Positions 6,919 to 16,134 of a stretch of DNA of 64,000 nt are shown in pieces. Numbering within the stretch: the stretch's first letter is position 1; every line of letters starts with the position of its first letter. The translations under genes were made by a program, and so were the position numbers. The notes under the pieces are model-generated. The model did no database searches and had not been told where the DNA came from. It saw nothing but the letters and a program-made list of their open reading frames with translations. This DNA comes from CAWGGS01 sp046704745 (lineage in GTDB: Bacteria > Desulfobacterota > Desulfobulbia > Desulfobulbales > Desulfocapsaceae), in NCBI GenBank assembly GCA_046704745.1, contig JBJKRL010000091.1, forward strand, positions 1 to 64,000, in the 5' to 3' direction.

Positions 6919-9417
6919 TCACCGGCTATGGGAATGAAGCTTCGCCCCCAAAGTACCCAGAAAACTCTGGTGTCTAACCGACGTCCGGTGGAAACGATTG
7001 TACACCGCCAGCTTGATCCAGTCCTCAATAAATATCCAGATAATACAATAAGCCCAGATTAAGCCCACATCATTCCAGCTTATGGCCGCAACAAGACCGA
7101 ACGGATAGACAACGAACAGGGTTGCTAATATCTTGGTGATAAGCGCCGACCAAAGCAAGAGCGGCGATGGATACGGCTTGCTCCAGAAAGGCCTGCGGGT
7201 GCGGACGATAAACAGGGTCAGGTGGCCGGCCACGGCAAGTTTCAGAAAAATGAAGGTCTGAATCTGGCCGATGGAAAGATGCATCCAGTCCCTGGCTATC
7301 CATAAGAGGCCAAAAGTCTCGAGGACTCCTACAAGACCGAGCACCGTTGAAACAGTGAGCACCCTGTGCATATTCCAGCGTACCGGTTTGGGATCCAGCC
7401 ATGTATTATCATAGGCAATGGCCATGATCGGCACATCGTTGAAAAATGCCAACAGAATGATCATGATGGCGGTGATCGGATAGAAATTGAACGCGATCAT
7501 CGCCAGTACAACGAAAAACATAATGCGTATGGTCTCCACGATGCGATAGATGGCATAGGAGTTCATACGTTCGAAGATGCGCCTGGTCTCTTCCACGGCA
7601 CTGACAATGGTGGACAATCCCGGGGCCGTCAATATCAGGTCGGCAGCCGCCCGGGCCGCTTCGGTGGCACCGCTTACGGCAATGCCCACATCAGCCTGCT
7701 TGAGTGCCGGCGCATCATTGACGCCATCCCCGGTCATGGCCACCAGATGTCCACGCTCTTGCAAAACCTTGACGATGGCATATTTGTGTTCTGGAAATAC
7801 CTGGGCAAATCCATCGGCCGCCTCGATACGTTCGGCGGCATCGGAGGACAGATGACCGCTGCTCACTGCCTGGGTCAAGAGATCACCAACCGGTTGGATG
7901 CCGGTTCCCATGTCGAGACTCGCGGCAATTTCCCTTGCGATGGCAGTGTCGTCGCCGGTCACCATCTTGACCGCAATGCCATGCTCTCCCGCCTGACGGA
8001 TGGTTTCTTTCGAATCCTCGCGTGGCGGATCAAAGAGTGGTAAAATCCCCAAAAAACGCCAGGAGCCCGAGGCATCGGTTCTGGCCACGCCCAAAGTGCG
8101 AAATCCCTTGCCGGCCAGATCCTGGATGATCGCATTCGCTTGCTCTGCCTGTTCTCCCGTGACATTGGCCAATGTAAGAATAACCTGCGGTGCCCCCTTG
8201 GATACTTTGAAGGTTTCGCTGTCTGAGGTCTTGATCTCTCCTTCCGTACGTTTGCCCACCGGATCAAAGGGCATAAAGTGGGTCCGGTTATAAAGATCGA
8301 CAGCCTTGGCGTTTGCGAGTCCGCCGATAACGGCAAGATCAATGGCATCTTTATCCTCGGCTTTGGAGGCCAGGGCCGCAGCCAGGATCAGGTCCTGCTC
8401 GTCTGCAGCCTCGAAAACCTCGGCTTTGCCCAGGGTCAGCTTATTCTGGGTGAGCGTCCCGGTCTTATCCGAGCAGAGGATATCGATACCCGCCATCTCC
8501 TCGATTGCCTGCAGGCGTGAGACAATGGCCTGCATCCTCGACAGGGCCAGTGCTCCTACCGCCATGGTAACCGACAATACGGCCGGCATGGCAACGGGGA
8601 TCGAGGCTACGGTCAAAATGAGGGCGAACTGCACCAGATCAAGCCATGGAACATGGCGAAATAACTGGACAACAACAAGTATAGCCACCAATGCCAGACT
8701 CAGGTAAATAAGATAATCGCCGATGGCCAGGACGGCTTTCTGGAAATAGGACACGGACCCTGCATCTTCCACCAGCTTGGCGGTCCGGCCGAAAAAGGTT
8801 TCCTCACCGGTTGACAGGACCAGCGCCACCATTTCCCCCTGTTTAGCCACTGAGCCCGAGTAGGCCACTCCGCCAACCTTCTTGGTTACCGGCAAGGATT
8901 CTCCGGTGAGCGCGGACTGGTCGACGGAAAGGTAGTCCCCATCAATGAGCTTGACATCTGCGGGAATGATATCCCCCAGACGCAGGCGTGCAATATCACC
9001 CGGCACCAACTCCGTTGCATCGATGTCCTGCCACTTCCCGCTGCGCAGGACACGGGCCTTAATCGCCAACTGGCTTTTAAGCGCTTCAAGGGCGTTGGCG
9101 GCTTTGAATTCCTGCCAGAATCCGATAACGGCATTAAATACAAGAAGGGCAAGAATAATAACGAAATCATCCCAGTGTCTCACCAGAGCCGACAGAATAG
9201 CCGCAACCTCGATCATCCAGGGAATAGGCCCCCAGAAATACCCAAAAAACTTCTTTAAGGGTCCTTCCTTTTTGCTCTCAAGAGCGTTAGGCCCGAACTG
9301 CTCGAGGCGCCTTCCGGCCTCCTCGCTTGTCAGACCTTGAGAGGAACTTTCCAGAAGCTTGGATGCTTCTTCAATACTCATCTGTTCCGCATTCCTGCTA
9401 TCTATGCTGCTACTCAC
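6919..9417 (-). CDS. Plasma-membrane proton-efflux P-type ATPase (P3A)
   Basis: An 832-residue P3A-type pump that exports protons using ATP. Motifs appear in order: ALTGESLPV near residue 171 (actuator domain), the phosphorylated aspartate in SDKTGTLTQN near residue 317, and GDGVNDAPALKQADVGIAV in the P-domain near residue 600. There are four N-terminal and about six C-terminal membrane segments. An N-terminal cation-ATPase domain starts at SIEEASKLLES. The frame stays open to an ATG at 9444, but a GTG at 9417 has AAGGAGA six bases upstream, so I start there. P3A pumps are rare in bacteria outside acid-exposed or energy-limited anaerobes. Here one would support pH homeostasis or use a proton gradient in reverse; that is inference. 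Confidence 0.9.
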   Translation of the reverse strand: MSSSIDSRNAEQMSIEEASKLLESSSQGLTSEEAGRRLEQFGPNALESKKEGPLKKFFGYFWGPIPWMIEVAAILSALVRHWDDFVIILALLVFNAVIGFWQEFKAANALEALKSQLAIKARVLRSGKWQDIDATELVPGDIARLRLGDIIPADVKLIDGDYLSVDQSALTGESLPVTKKVGGVAYSGSVAKQGEMVALVLSTGEETFFGRTAKLVEDAGSVSYFQKAVLAIGDYLIYLSLALVAILVVVQLFRHVPWLDLVQFALILTVASIPVAMPAVLSVTMAVGALALSRMQAIVSRLQAIEEMAGIDILCSDKTGTLTQNKLTLGKAEVFEAADEQDLILAAALASKAEDKDAIDLAVIGGLANAKAVDLYNRTHFMPFDPVGKRTEGEIKTSDSETFKVSKGAPQVILTLANVTGEQAEQANAIIQDLAGKGFRTLGVARTDASGSWRFLGILPLFDPPREDSKETIRQAGEHGIAVKMVTGDDTAIAREIAASLDMGTGIQPVGDLLTQAVSSGHLSSDAAERIEAADGFAQVFPEHKYAIVKVLQERGHLVAMTGDGVNDAPALKQADVGIAVSGATEAARAAADLILTAPGLSTIVSAVEETRRIFERMNSYAIYRIVETIRIMFFVVLAMIAFNFYPITAIMIILLAFFNDVPIMAIAYDNTWLDPKPVRWNMHRVLTVSTVLGLVGVLETFGLLWIARDWMHLSIGQIQTFIFLKLAVAGHLTLFIVRTRRPFWSKPYPSPLLLWSALITKILATLFVVYPFGLVAAISWNDVGLIWAYCIIWIFIEDWIKLAVYNRFHRTSVRHQSFLGTLGAKLHSHSR

Positions 9418-9459
9418 GAAAAGTCTCCTTATAGAACAGCTCATTAATTTTATTACAAT

Positions 9460-9681
9460 TCAGCACAGTTTAAGCACATGATTTCTTTTAATGGTAATAC
9501 CGAAAACAGCGTAAGTACAGCTCGCTAAAGCCGCGAGCATAGTTGCCTGTGATGTAAATTTTTGCAATATTCCAGCTTCAAAGGACTTCTGAGTCCTCAC
9601 CGGTTTTCGATCATCAATAAAAGTAAAATATTTTTTCAATTCTACTGAGGTCAATAAATCCTCTGTGTTCTTCTGCCTCAA
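9460..9681 (-). other. Short open frame, doubtful
   Basis: A 73-codon frame overlapping the end of the truncated phosphoesterase by four bases (ATGA-type). I recognise no family. The overlap would suit a translated gene, but the sequence shows no conserved-looking core and it may simply be the remains of the broken gene or random open sequence. Confidence 0.2.
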
Positions 9682-9983
9682 TGCCGCATGGTTTTTGAAT
9701 TGAGTGGTCTCTGCTTGCCGGAGCGCCAGTGCTTCAAGTCCTGTTTATCCCGAGGCCTCTGTCCATTGCCGGCTCTGGCGAACACAGCATCGACAATGAG
9801 GTCGTTAATTTTTGGCCAATACCATTTTTTTGGGCCTGCAAGCAGGTCCAAGATATCACCAACCAGGTTGAGATAGTCCGACTCCGTATGAAGCAATAAG
9901 TCGAGTAATTGCCTGCTGTGCAGGTTTTTGGTGCCGAGATGAAGATCCGAGATAAAGATGGATCTGAAGTGGTGCAGCGTCAT
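9678..9983 (-). pseudogene. Truncated UDP-2,3-diacylglucosamine-diphosphatase-like metallophosphoesterase
   Basis: Residues about 1-75 match the N-terminal third of calcineurin-like phosphoesterases of the LpxH-related group. They show FISDLHLG (first metal-binding Asp-x-His), LVGDILD (second Asp) and a WYWP stretch typical of the branch. The family normally runs to 240-280 residues with GNHE/D and two later histidine motifs. Here similarity stops exactly where the GNHD motif should come, and about 25 unrelated residues follow before the stop. With the catalytic GNH and later His residues missing it cannot be an active phosphoesterase. I start at the ATG at 9983; the frame is open to 10028. 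It is most likely a deletion remnant. Confidence 0.6.
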
Positions 9984-10271
9984 GGATTCTTCTGTTTTTT
10001 TGAATCCTGACGCAAGATCACATGACAACTGTTACCGTTTAGTCATAGTACGGTTTATTTTTTGTTGTATTGTGATCAAGAAATGGAGTGGAACCTGCGA
10101 ATACCGGCAGGCTTTTGGAAATTTGCTCAATGTTTCTCCGAAAATCGATCAAAACTGAGGGGCATTGCGACCAGCTCTATTTTCATCATTACCAACAAAA
10201 GAATGCTTAATCCGGAAGAGCCATACTTTATGGTTCAAACAATTGTTCCTCTGCATGCAACATTCCAGCAT

Positions 10272-10886
10272 TCATCCATAAAACAGATAATCATCAGCTG
10301 GGTACCGGCAAGTCTTAGCCGCTTTCAACACCTTTTTAGGAGAATCAATCCCCAGAGACAGCATTTTCCGCAACTGTATTTGAAATATCTGGGCGGCAAA
10401 AAAGGCATCTGCCGCGGCATTATGCCGATAATGTGGTTTTAAACCATACGCTGTTATCATACCATCCAGGGTTAGATCCTTTTCTTGGGTAGTCTTGTGT
10501 TTTTCGAGGAGCCAGCGTTCAACCATGACGATATCCAGACACTCCTTTTTAAACTTTACGCCTGATTTCTTGAAATTCGATTGCAAAAAGGAATAATCAA
10601 ACCCTATGGTGTGGCCGACAAGAATACCGTGAAGTCGTGTCAGCAGGTCTTCCGAGATTTCTCCAAAAGTTGGTGCATTTTGAAGATCATTTTTGCTTAT
10701 TCCATGATATTTCATAGCACTATGGCTATATGACTTGGGTTTGATTAATGTATAAAACATCTTCCCCGCCATAATCCTGAGGTGAAAAATCGGAATACAG
10801 GCAAAGGAGATAATCTCGTCCTTTGTGCGATCCAAGCCCGTAGTTTCAATATCAATCGCCACAAAATATCCTGTTTTCAGATCCAT
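10272..10886 (-). CDS. DnaQ-like 3'-5' exonuclease
   Basis: A 204-residue exonuclease of the DEDDh superfamily, related to the epsilon subunit of DNA polymerase III. Exo I is VAIDIETTGLD near residue 9 (catalytic Asp and Glu). Exo II is LVGHTIGFDYSFL near residue 90. Exo III is HNAAADAFFAAQIF near residue 155, with the general-base His followed by Asp. The ATG is preceded by AAGGA. The gene lies just downstream of the cNMP/CBS/DUF294 gene on the same strand with a 15-bp gap, an arrangement I recall from many proteobacteria, so the pair is probably one operon. Its role may be nucleotide or nucleic-acid turnover; it is too short to be a polymerase subunit with extra domains. Confidence 0.85.
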   Translation of the reverse strand: MDLKTGYFVAIDIETTGLDRTKDEIISFACIPIFHLRIMAGKMFYTLIKPKSYSHSAMKYHGISKNDLQNAPTFGEISEDLLTRLHGILVGHTIGFDYSFLQSNFKKSGVKFKKECLDIVMVERWLLEKHKTTQEKDLTLDGMITAYGLKPHYRHNAAADAFFAAQIFQIQLRKMLSLGIDSPKKVLKAAKTCRYPADDYLFYG

Positions 10887-10901
10887 GAAATCCTTACTTG
10901 G

Positions 10902-12719
10902 CTAGAGTGGAGTAACCATAACCTGGCGGGCAACCTTATATTGTTTCATCAGAAATTTCTGAAGTTCGATTACAATTTTTAAAGATTCCTTCAATATGAG
11001 TAAATCTATATGGGGAATTTCCTTTGCCGTGACAATATTGTTCGCCGGCTTTTGGTTTAACACAGCCCGCGCCTGATGTCTGAGGCGTAAATCCTGCATA
11101 AACCCGTAGGATTCGATGAGATCGTGGCTCATTGTGTCGGTGAGAATTCCTTGGGCAGCCAAGGCTTCAAGCCGTTCCCGGGTGTTTGTCACACCCCAGA
11201 TTCCATTATCCACAGCCAGAACTCTTGCTCCATTGATAATCGGATATATACCATTGGTTTTTAGATCCACTCCCTGATGCAATCCCAGAATACCGAAAAT
11301 TCCCAGTGGAGGCTTAATGCCGATGGCGTCCTCAGCCATGAGTTTCACTGCTTCAGGTGTTTTTGTCTCAGGTATCGATGCCAGTAATTCGTCATAAAGG
11401 GCAGCTTTGCCGTATACCGGTCTCATGTCGAGAAAAACCGAGAGATACCTGAGATGCAGGGGCTCGGGTTCAGCAAACCATTTCCTGAAATAGCCCTGCC
11501 ATACCATCAACGGCTGATTCCATTTGTTGTTCGAGGCCATGTAGCCCCCCAGACATATAGGGAGTCCGATCGCGTTCATAGCCTCGGACATTTCCTCAGC
11601 GAATGCAGGCGGATTTTCACCTGCATAGATTAAAGCGTTGTCCTGGTCGGTTGCGATTATCTCCTCTTTTCTGCCCGAACTGCCCATATGACACCAGATG
11701 AAGTCATTCTTGGGCCTATTGCTTAGAGTTATCTCCAACGCCTTGGAAACCACTGCATCATGGACTGAGCACAACATTTTGGTCAAATCAAAGAAATTCG
11801 ATCCGGTTATGACGATTCTGGACACCGATACTTTGAGTCCGTTCAGAACCGACCTGAGTTCATCCAACGAAGCAGCCCGATGTACCTTTCTGTAGAGCTT
11901 GATCATAGAAAAGGGCGGTTCCAGATGGATCTGTATATCTTTCCTGGTAATAACTCCGAATACCTTTCCGTTCTTGGTTACCACCAGATGGTCGATACCA
12001 GCCTCGATCATTTGGGTAAAAGCATCGAATAACATAGCCTGAACCGGAATTGTCTTGACGGGTGACGACATAAATCGGCACACTTGATCGGATTTATCAC
12101 CTCGAATGAGGACTTTTTTCAAATCCTTATGGGTCAATATCCCTATTGGCTTTTCATCTTTGTCTACTGCTACGATGGAGCTTACCGCCTGACTCTCCAT
12201 TTTTTGCGCGGCACTGGAAATTGCCAGATCGGATGAACATGTAACAGGTTTTTTGTATATTATTTTTTCTACATCAAGAACGAAGCAGGCCTCCTCAACA
12301 ATCTTCCTGTCTATGGCGATCGCTTTGAATGATCTGAATCTCCTGTTAATCAGGGTGGAGAAGAACTCGGCAAACCTTTTGTCAGCTTCAAGGGCAGTCT
12401 TGAAATGCCGTGATGTAATAAGATAGCAGATGGTTTCTTCAAGGGCCTTAGCCGACACATTCATTGATCTGCCGAAAAGGGTCAGGATACCAAAGATCTC
12501 ATCTTTTGTGAGATAATCAATGACTGTCTCATCATCATACAGACCGATGAGACCTGAATAGATAATGTATACATATTCGGATGTCTGGCTGCGTTCGAAT
12601 ATAGTATCGCCTTGTGAAAAGAATTCGACTTCCAACCCGGACATGAGAACATCCAGGTCCTTTTCCGATAAAAAAGCAAAGGGACGTATCAAACGTATAA
12701 ACTCCCTGGGAGGGATCAT
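10902..12719 (-). CDS. cNMP-binding / CBS-pair / DUF294 nucleotidyltransferase-like protein
   Basis: A 605-residue cytosolic signalling protein. Domains in order: a cyclic-nucleotide-binding domain (residues about 15-130, with GDTIFERSQTSEYVYII and the DEIFGILTLFG stretch), a CBS pair (about 150-275, with SSIVAVDKDEKPIGILTHKDL and HLVVTKNGKVFGVITRKDI), a DUF294 putative nucleotidyltransferase (about 300-430, with MGSSGRKEEIIATDQDNALIY, the GS(x)GR..D.D active-site layout), and the DUF294 C-terminal helical domain. This combination resembles the GlnD-type nucleotidyltransferase fold with small-ligand sensors. The target is unknown. It is probably co-transcribed with the exonuclease downstream. 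Confidence 0.9.
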   Translation of the reverse strand: MIPPREFIRLIRPFAFLSEKDLDVLMSGLEVEFFSQGDTIFERSQTSEYVYIIYSGLIGLYDDETVIDYLTKDEIFGILTLFGRSMNVSAKALEETICYLITSRHFKTALEADKRFAEFFSTLINRRFRSFKAIAIDRKIVEEACFVLDVEKIIYKKPVTCSSDLAISSAAQKMESQAVSSIVAVDKDEKPIGILTHKDLKKVLIRGDKSDQVCRFMSSPVKTIPVQAMLFDAFTQMIEAGIDHLVVTKNGKVFGVITRKDIQIHLEPPFSMIKLYRKVHRAASLDELRSVLNGLKVSVSRIVITGSNFFDLTKMLCSVHDAVVSKALEITLSNRPKNDFIWCHMGSSGRKEEIIATDQDNALIYAGENPPAFAEEMSEAMNAIGLPICLGGYMASNNKWNQPLMVWQGYFRKWFAEPEPLHLRYLSVFLDMRPVYGKAALYDELLASIPETKTPEAVKLMAEDAIGIKPPLGIFGILGLHQGVDLKTNGIYPIINGARVLAVDNGIWGVTNTRERLEALAAQGILTDTMSHDLIESYGFMQDLRLRHQARAVLNQKPANNIVTAKEIPHIDLLILKESLKIVIELQKFLMKQYKVARQVMVTPL

Positions 12720-13062
12720 CTCATATTCACCAATAGCGTGCCATCATGGTATGCTGAATTACTGTTAGTCATACGACAACCTTACGGTAGAGCCGGAGAT
12801 TTCATTATCCGTATCCGCGTAAGGGGTTTGACCCTGGAGTTTACGTAATCAGCAACCGCCTTTGATTACAGAAGAAACATGTCGAAGGAGATTGAGACAT
12901 GATTTCATACATTCGGTGCCTGCGACTGCCCGTCCAGCACCTCTCTTATATACGCTGCCAGTTCACGTGTTCTAGGAGGTTTTTCTGCAACAAATCGAAC
13001 ACCTACCTATTTTGTTGTGTCCTCTGAGACCAGGGAACTGTCTGCCCTGACTGCAGGCTGAG
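12720..13062. other. Intergenic, nothing recognised
   Basis: This 343-bp stretch lies between the 5' end of the DUF294 gene and the 3' end of aroC, both minus-strand. It should hold the DUF294 gene promoter and the aroC terminator, but I could not identify a convincing example of either. No open frame deserves annotation. Confidence 0.4.
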
Positions 13063-14157
13063 CTAACAGGATTGTAATGCCTTTCTGGCTTCTTGGCGAA
13101 GGAACATATCGAGGACAACCAAAGCGGCCATCCCCTCGACTATGGGAACTGCCCTGGGAACGACACAGGGATCATGACGCCCCTTGGCCTCAAGAACAAC
13201 ATCCTTGCCAGCAAAATCAACTGTTTTTTGGGGTAAAGCAATTGTTGCCGGGGGTTTGAAAGCGATGCGCAGCGTGATCGGTTCCCCGTTGCTGATCCCT
13301 CCCTGGACACCGCCTGAGTTATTGGTATCGGTTCCCAATCGTCCTGTTTTTTTGACAAATGGATCGTTATGTTGAGACCCACGCAACCTGCTGCCGGCAA
13401 AACCGGAGCCGATTTCAAAACCTTTGGTGGCCGGTATGGCGAGCATTGCCTGGGCCAGTTTTGCCTCCATCTTTTCAAATGTCGGCTCACCAAGTCCTCC
13501 TGGGACGTTACGGATAACACAGGAGACTTTTCCTCCGACTGAATCACCCTGATTCTTGAGTTCGGCAACCAGGCGCTCCATTTTCACCGCCGTGGTTTTG
13601 TCGGGACAGCGGATCGTTGTAGCGTCGACCTCAGCCCGCGTTAAGGTCTTACCATCCGGAGGTTCCGAATCGATTTCCCCGACACTGCTGACCCAGGCGA
13701 TTATTTCGATGTTGCATTTTTCCTTTAAAATCTTCAATGCAACAGCACCCGAAGCCACTGTGCCAATGGTTTCCCTGGCACTCGATCGCCCGCCACCGGA
13801 TGATGCCCTGATGCCATATTTTAAATGGTAGGTATAATCAGCATGGGATGGACGTGGAATATCCTTCATACTCCCATAATCCTGTGGACGTTGATCCTTG
13901 TTGGCCACTTGTAATGCAATGGGAGTACCGAGAGTCTTACCATTTTCGGTACCGGACAAAATGGTCACCCGATCCTCCTCCTGTCTGTCGGTTGACAGGC
14001 TGCTCTGACCGGGACGCCGCCTGTCAAGCTGGCACTGGATGTCTGCTTCCGTCAAGTCGATACCCGACGGACAGCCGTCAATAACGACGCCTACTGCCTT
14101 GCAATGGGATTCCCCGTAGGTGCTCACTCGAAAGAGTGTTCCGAAGCTGCTGGACAT
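13063..14157 (-). CDS. aroC: Chorismate synthase
   Basis: A 364-residue enzyme that converts 5-enolpyruvylshikimate-3-phosphate to chorismate, the last step of the shikimate pathway; it needs reduced FMN. It shows STYGESHCKAVGVVIDGCPSGI at residues 12-33, the signature RASGGGRSSARETIGTVASG near residue 120, GSQHNDPF near residue 260 and the FKPPATI stretch near residue 300. Full length compared with bacterial homologues. It stands alone on the minus strand, separated from the GGDEF-EAL gene by a region carrying a family B repeat. No other shikimate genes are in the window. Confidence 0.97.
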   Translation of the reverse strand: MSSSFGTLFRVSTYGESHCKAVGVVIDGCPSGIDLTEADIQCQLDRRRPGQSSLSTDRQEEDRVTILSGTENGKTLGTPIALQVANKDQRPQDYGSMKDIPRPSHADYTYHLKYGIRASSGGGRSSARETIGTVASGAVALKILKEKCNIEIIAWVSSVGEIDSEPPDGKTLTRAEVDATTIRCPDKTTAVKMERLVAELKNQGDSVGGKVSCVIRNVPGGLGEPTFEKMEAKLAQAMLAIPATKGFEIGSGFAGSRLRGSQHNDPFVKKTGRLGTDTNNSGGVQGGISNGEPITLRIAFKPPATIALPQKTVDFAGKDVVLEAKGRHDPCVVPRAVPIVEGMAALVVLDMFLRQEARKALQSC

Positions 14158-14283
14158 GTGAGTTTACCTGTATGTTGAAATAATCGGAGGAAGAAGAGTT
14201 CTTCTATTCAATTAACTTCATAAATTCGCTATGATAAATTAGACTTTACTTTTAAGATCAAGGTGTTTGGGAATACTTGACCG

Positions 14284-14446
14284 GAGGCGCCCCGCAGGAA
14301 GCGGCTTTGGGGTGCATATACGTAATATCGGAGTCAAAGTTTATGCCGGAAAGGTGCTTACCTCCGAGGATAAAATTTTTCGGCACAACATTGAGATTAG
14401 ACCGGTAAGCGAGCCGGCGAGACTCCGAGAAGGCAATTTTCCTAGT
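14284..14446 (+). repeat. Family B repeat, copy 1
   Basis: A non-coding element of roughly 130-160 bp. Its core is bounded by the inverted octamers TCGGAGTC (14328-14335) and GACTCCGA (14421-14428), 101 bp end to end. It also contains GTGCTTACCTCCGAGGATAA and a GCCGGTAA/GAGCCGGC-type inner stem. A second copy with nearly the same core lies at 16368-16511 in the same orientation, on the other side of the GGDEF-EAL gene. The left flank GGCGCC...TTGGGGTGCAT is shared with a degenerate third copy at 57373-57475. It is a dispersed small repeat, perhaps MITE-like or a structured RNA element. Confidence 0.65.
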
Positions 14447-14466
14447 TGCCATAAAAAGAACAGTGC

Positions 14467-16134
14467 TCAGCTGTCATGAAATGCCTGTTTTCCCATTATT
14501 TCCAGTGGCATAATGTTTGCTTGTTGTTTCCCGATCAATGACTGAATCTCATCGGCCGTCACCGGCTTAGAAATGAAAAATCCTTGCAGGGAATCGCATC
14601 CCATTTCCTCGAGTTTAGAAAATATGGAACTGCTTTCCACCCCCTCAGCTGCAACCTTCAGACCCAGATTATGAGCCAGTTGGATTGTTGCTTTGACGAT
14701 GGTCATGTCGCTTTCATTCACCAGCATATCCTTTACAAACGACTTATCGACCTTGAGTTCAGTTGCCGGCAGTTTTTTGAGATAGGACAGGGAAGAATAC
14801 CCGGTACCAAAATCATCGATGGATACACCGACACCCATTTCGGCAATCCTGTTTACGATCTGGAAGGATCGTTCAGGATTAACCATGATGGAAGTTTCTG
14901 TAATTTCAAGCATCAAAGATTTTGCCGGGAGTTCGCAGGAAGCGAGAAGGCCGGTCAGGATATCGGGAAATTCCGGATCCAAAAGACACAAGGAAGAGAC
15001 ATTAACAGACAGTTGAAGATTGATTCCCACCTTGTTCCATTCCCGGCACTGCTTTAAAGAATGTTTTAAGACCCATAAGGTGAGATCGTAAATAAGTCCT
15101 GTTCGTTCGGCCATGGGAATGAACTCGTCGGGGAGCATAAATCCGTGTTTGGGATGCTGCCAGCGGACGAGTACCTCTACAGAATCCATCATCTTAGACT
15201 GACAGGAAATTTTAGGTTGGTAGTTGAGAAGCAGACCGTTATTTATTATCGCTTCGCGCAGCTCTCCACCCAATGTCAACCGATGCGGACTGTGCCCATC
15301 CAACTCTTTAGAGTAAAGAACAATCCCGGAATTATCCTGTTTGGCAACATACATGGCAACATCGGCTCTTTGGATAAGTGTGTCGACATCACTTCCATGC
15401 TGAGGATATAGGGCCGCACCTATGCTGGCGCTTACATCGATTGACAGATTTTCCACGACAAAAGGCTGTTCTAGTGCTTTGTGAAGCTTCTTTCCCAATT
15501 TTTTCAGGTCTTCGACCTTGGCCATCCTTGGCATGATAAAACCGAATTCATCCCCTCCGATGCGAGCCAATGTATCAGATTCTCGTGTAATTCCACCAAG
15601 TCGCAAGGCAAGTTGTTTAATGAGTCGATCACCGTTGAAATGCCCCAGGGTGTCATTAACTTCCTTGAACCGATCTATATCTAAAATGCATACGGCAAGA
15701 TTGGCTTTCTCCCGACCTGCAAGGCTGACTGCCTGCTGCAAGCGATCGATGAAGAGCATGCGATTGGGAAGATTGGTCAGAGGGTCATGGGTCGCGTCAT
15801 GCATGGCCTTTTTTTCTAAGGCAATGGTATAGTTTCGTAATTCATGCGTTTGATCCTGTACCATGACGCCTGCTTCATATGAGAGAAGAGTGCTGACATA
15901 CTGACCCCAGAGAGGAAAGACGAAGGCCATGCCGTCCATGATCCAGAGCACTATATTATTTTTTTGTGCAGTCACCATCCCTTCGATAGATATACCGCCT
16001 TCATTAAAATAACTGGATAATATTGTTGCGATAATTGTTGCAACAATTGCGATGGCGGCACCTTTAACAGCATGTTTCGAAGCCTTGAGACGCAAGAACC
16101 TTGCGTTATGGCTGGCTAGGAGATGAATCGGCAT
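14467..16134 (-). CDS. GGDEF-EAL membrane protein (cyclic di-GMP turnover)
   Basis: A 555-residue cyclic-di-GMP signalling protein anchored in the inner membrane by two N-terminal hydrophobic segments (residues about 25-41 and 60-82). The GGDEF domain has an intact RIGGDEFGFI at 191-200, so diguanylate cyclase activity is possible. The EAL domain begins near residue 290 with LNYQPKI. Its signature is EVL (320-322) rather than EAL. Downstream it keeps ETS, DDFGTGYSSLSYLKKLP and the later AEGVE motif, so phosphodiesterase activity is plausible. There is no separate sensory domain. Direct repeats of family B flank the gene on both sides. It sits next to a large hybrid histidine kinase, but the gap of 500 bp argues against one operon. 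Confidence 0.93.
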   Translation of the reverse strand: MPIHLLASHNARFLRLKASKHAVKGAAIAIVATIIATILSSYFNEGGISIEGMVTAQKNNIVLWIMDGMAFVFPLWGQYVSTLLSYEAGVMVQDQTHELRNYTIALEKKAMHDATHDPLTNLPNRMLFIDRLQQAVSLAGREKANLAVCILDIDRFKEVNDTLGHFNGDRLIKQLALRLGGITRESDTLARIGGDEFGFIMPRMAKVEDLKKLGKKLHKALEQPFVVENLSIDVSASIGAALYPQHGSDVDTLIQRADVAMYVAKQDNSGIVLYSKELDGHSPHRLTLGGELREAIINNGLLLNYQPKISCQSKMMDSVEVLVRWQHPKHGFMLPDEFIPMAERTGLIYDLTLWVLKHSLKQCREWNKVGINLQLSVNVSSLCLLDPEFPDILTGLLASCELPAKSLMLEITETSIMVNPERSFQIVNRIAEMGVGVSIDDFGTGYSSLSYLKKLPATELKVDKSFVKDMLVNESDMTIVKATIQLAHNLGLKVAAEGVESSSIFSKLEEMGCDSLQGFFISKPVTADEIQSLIGKQQANIMPLEIMGKQAFHDS

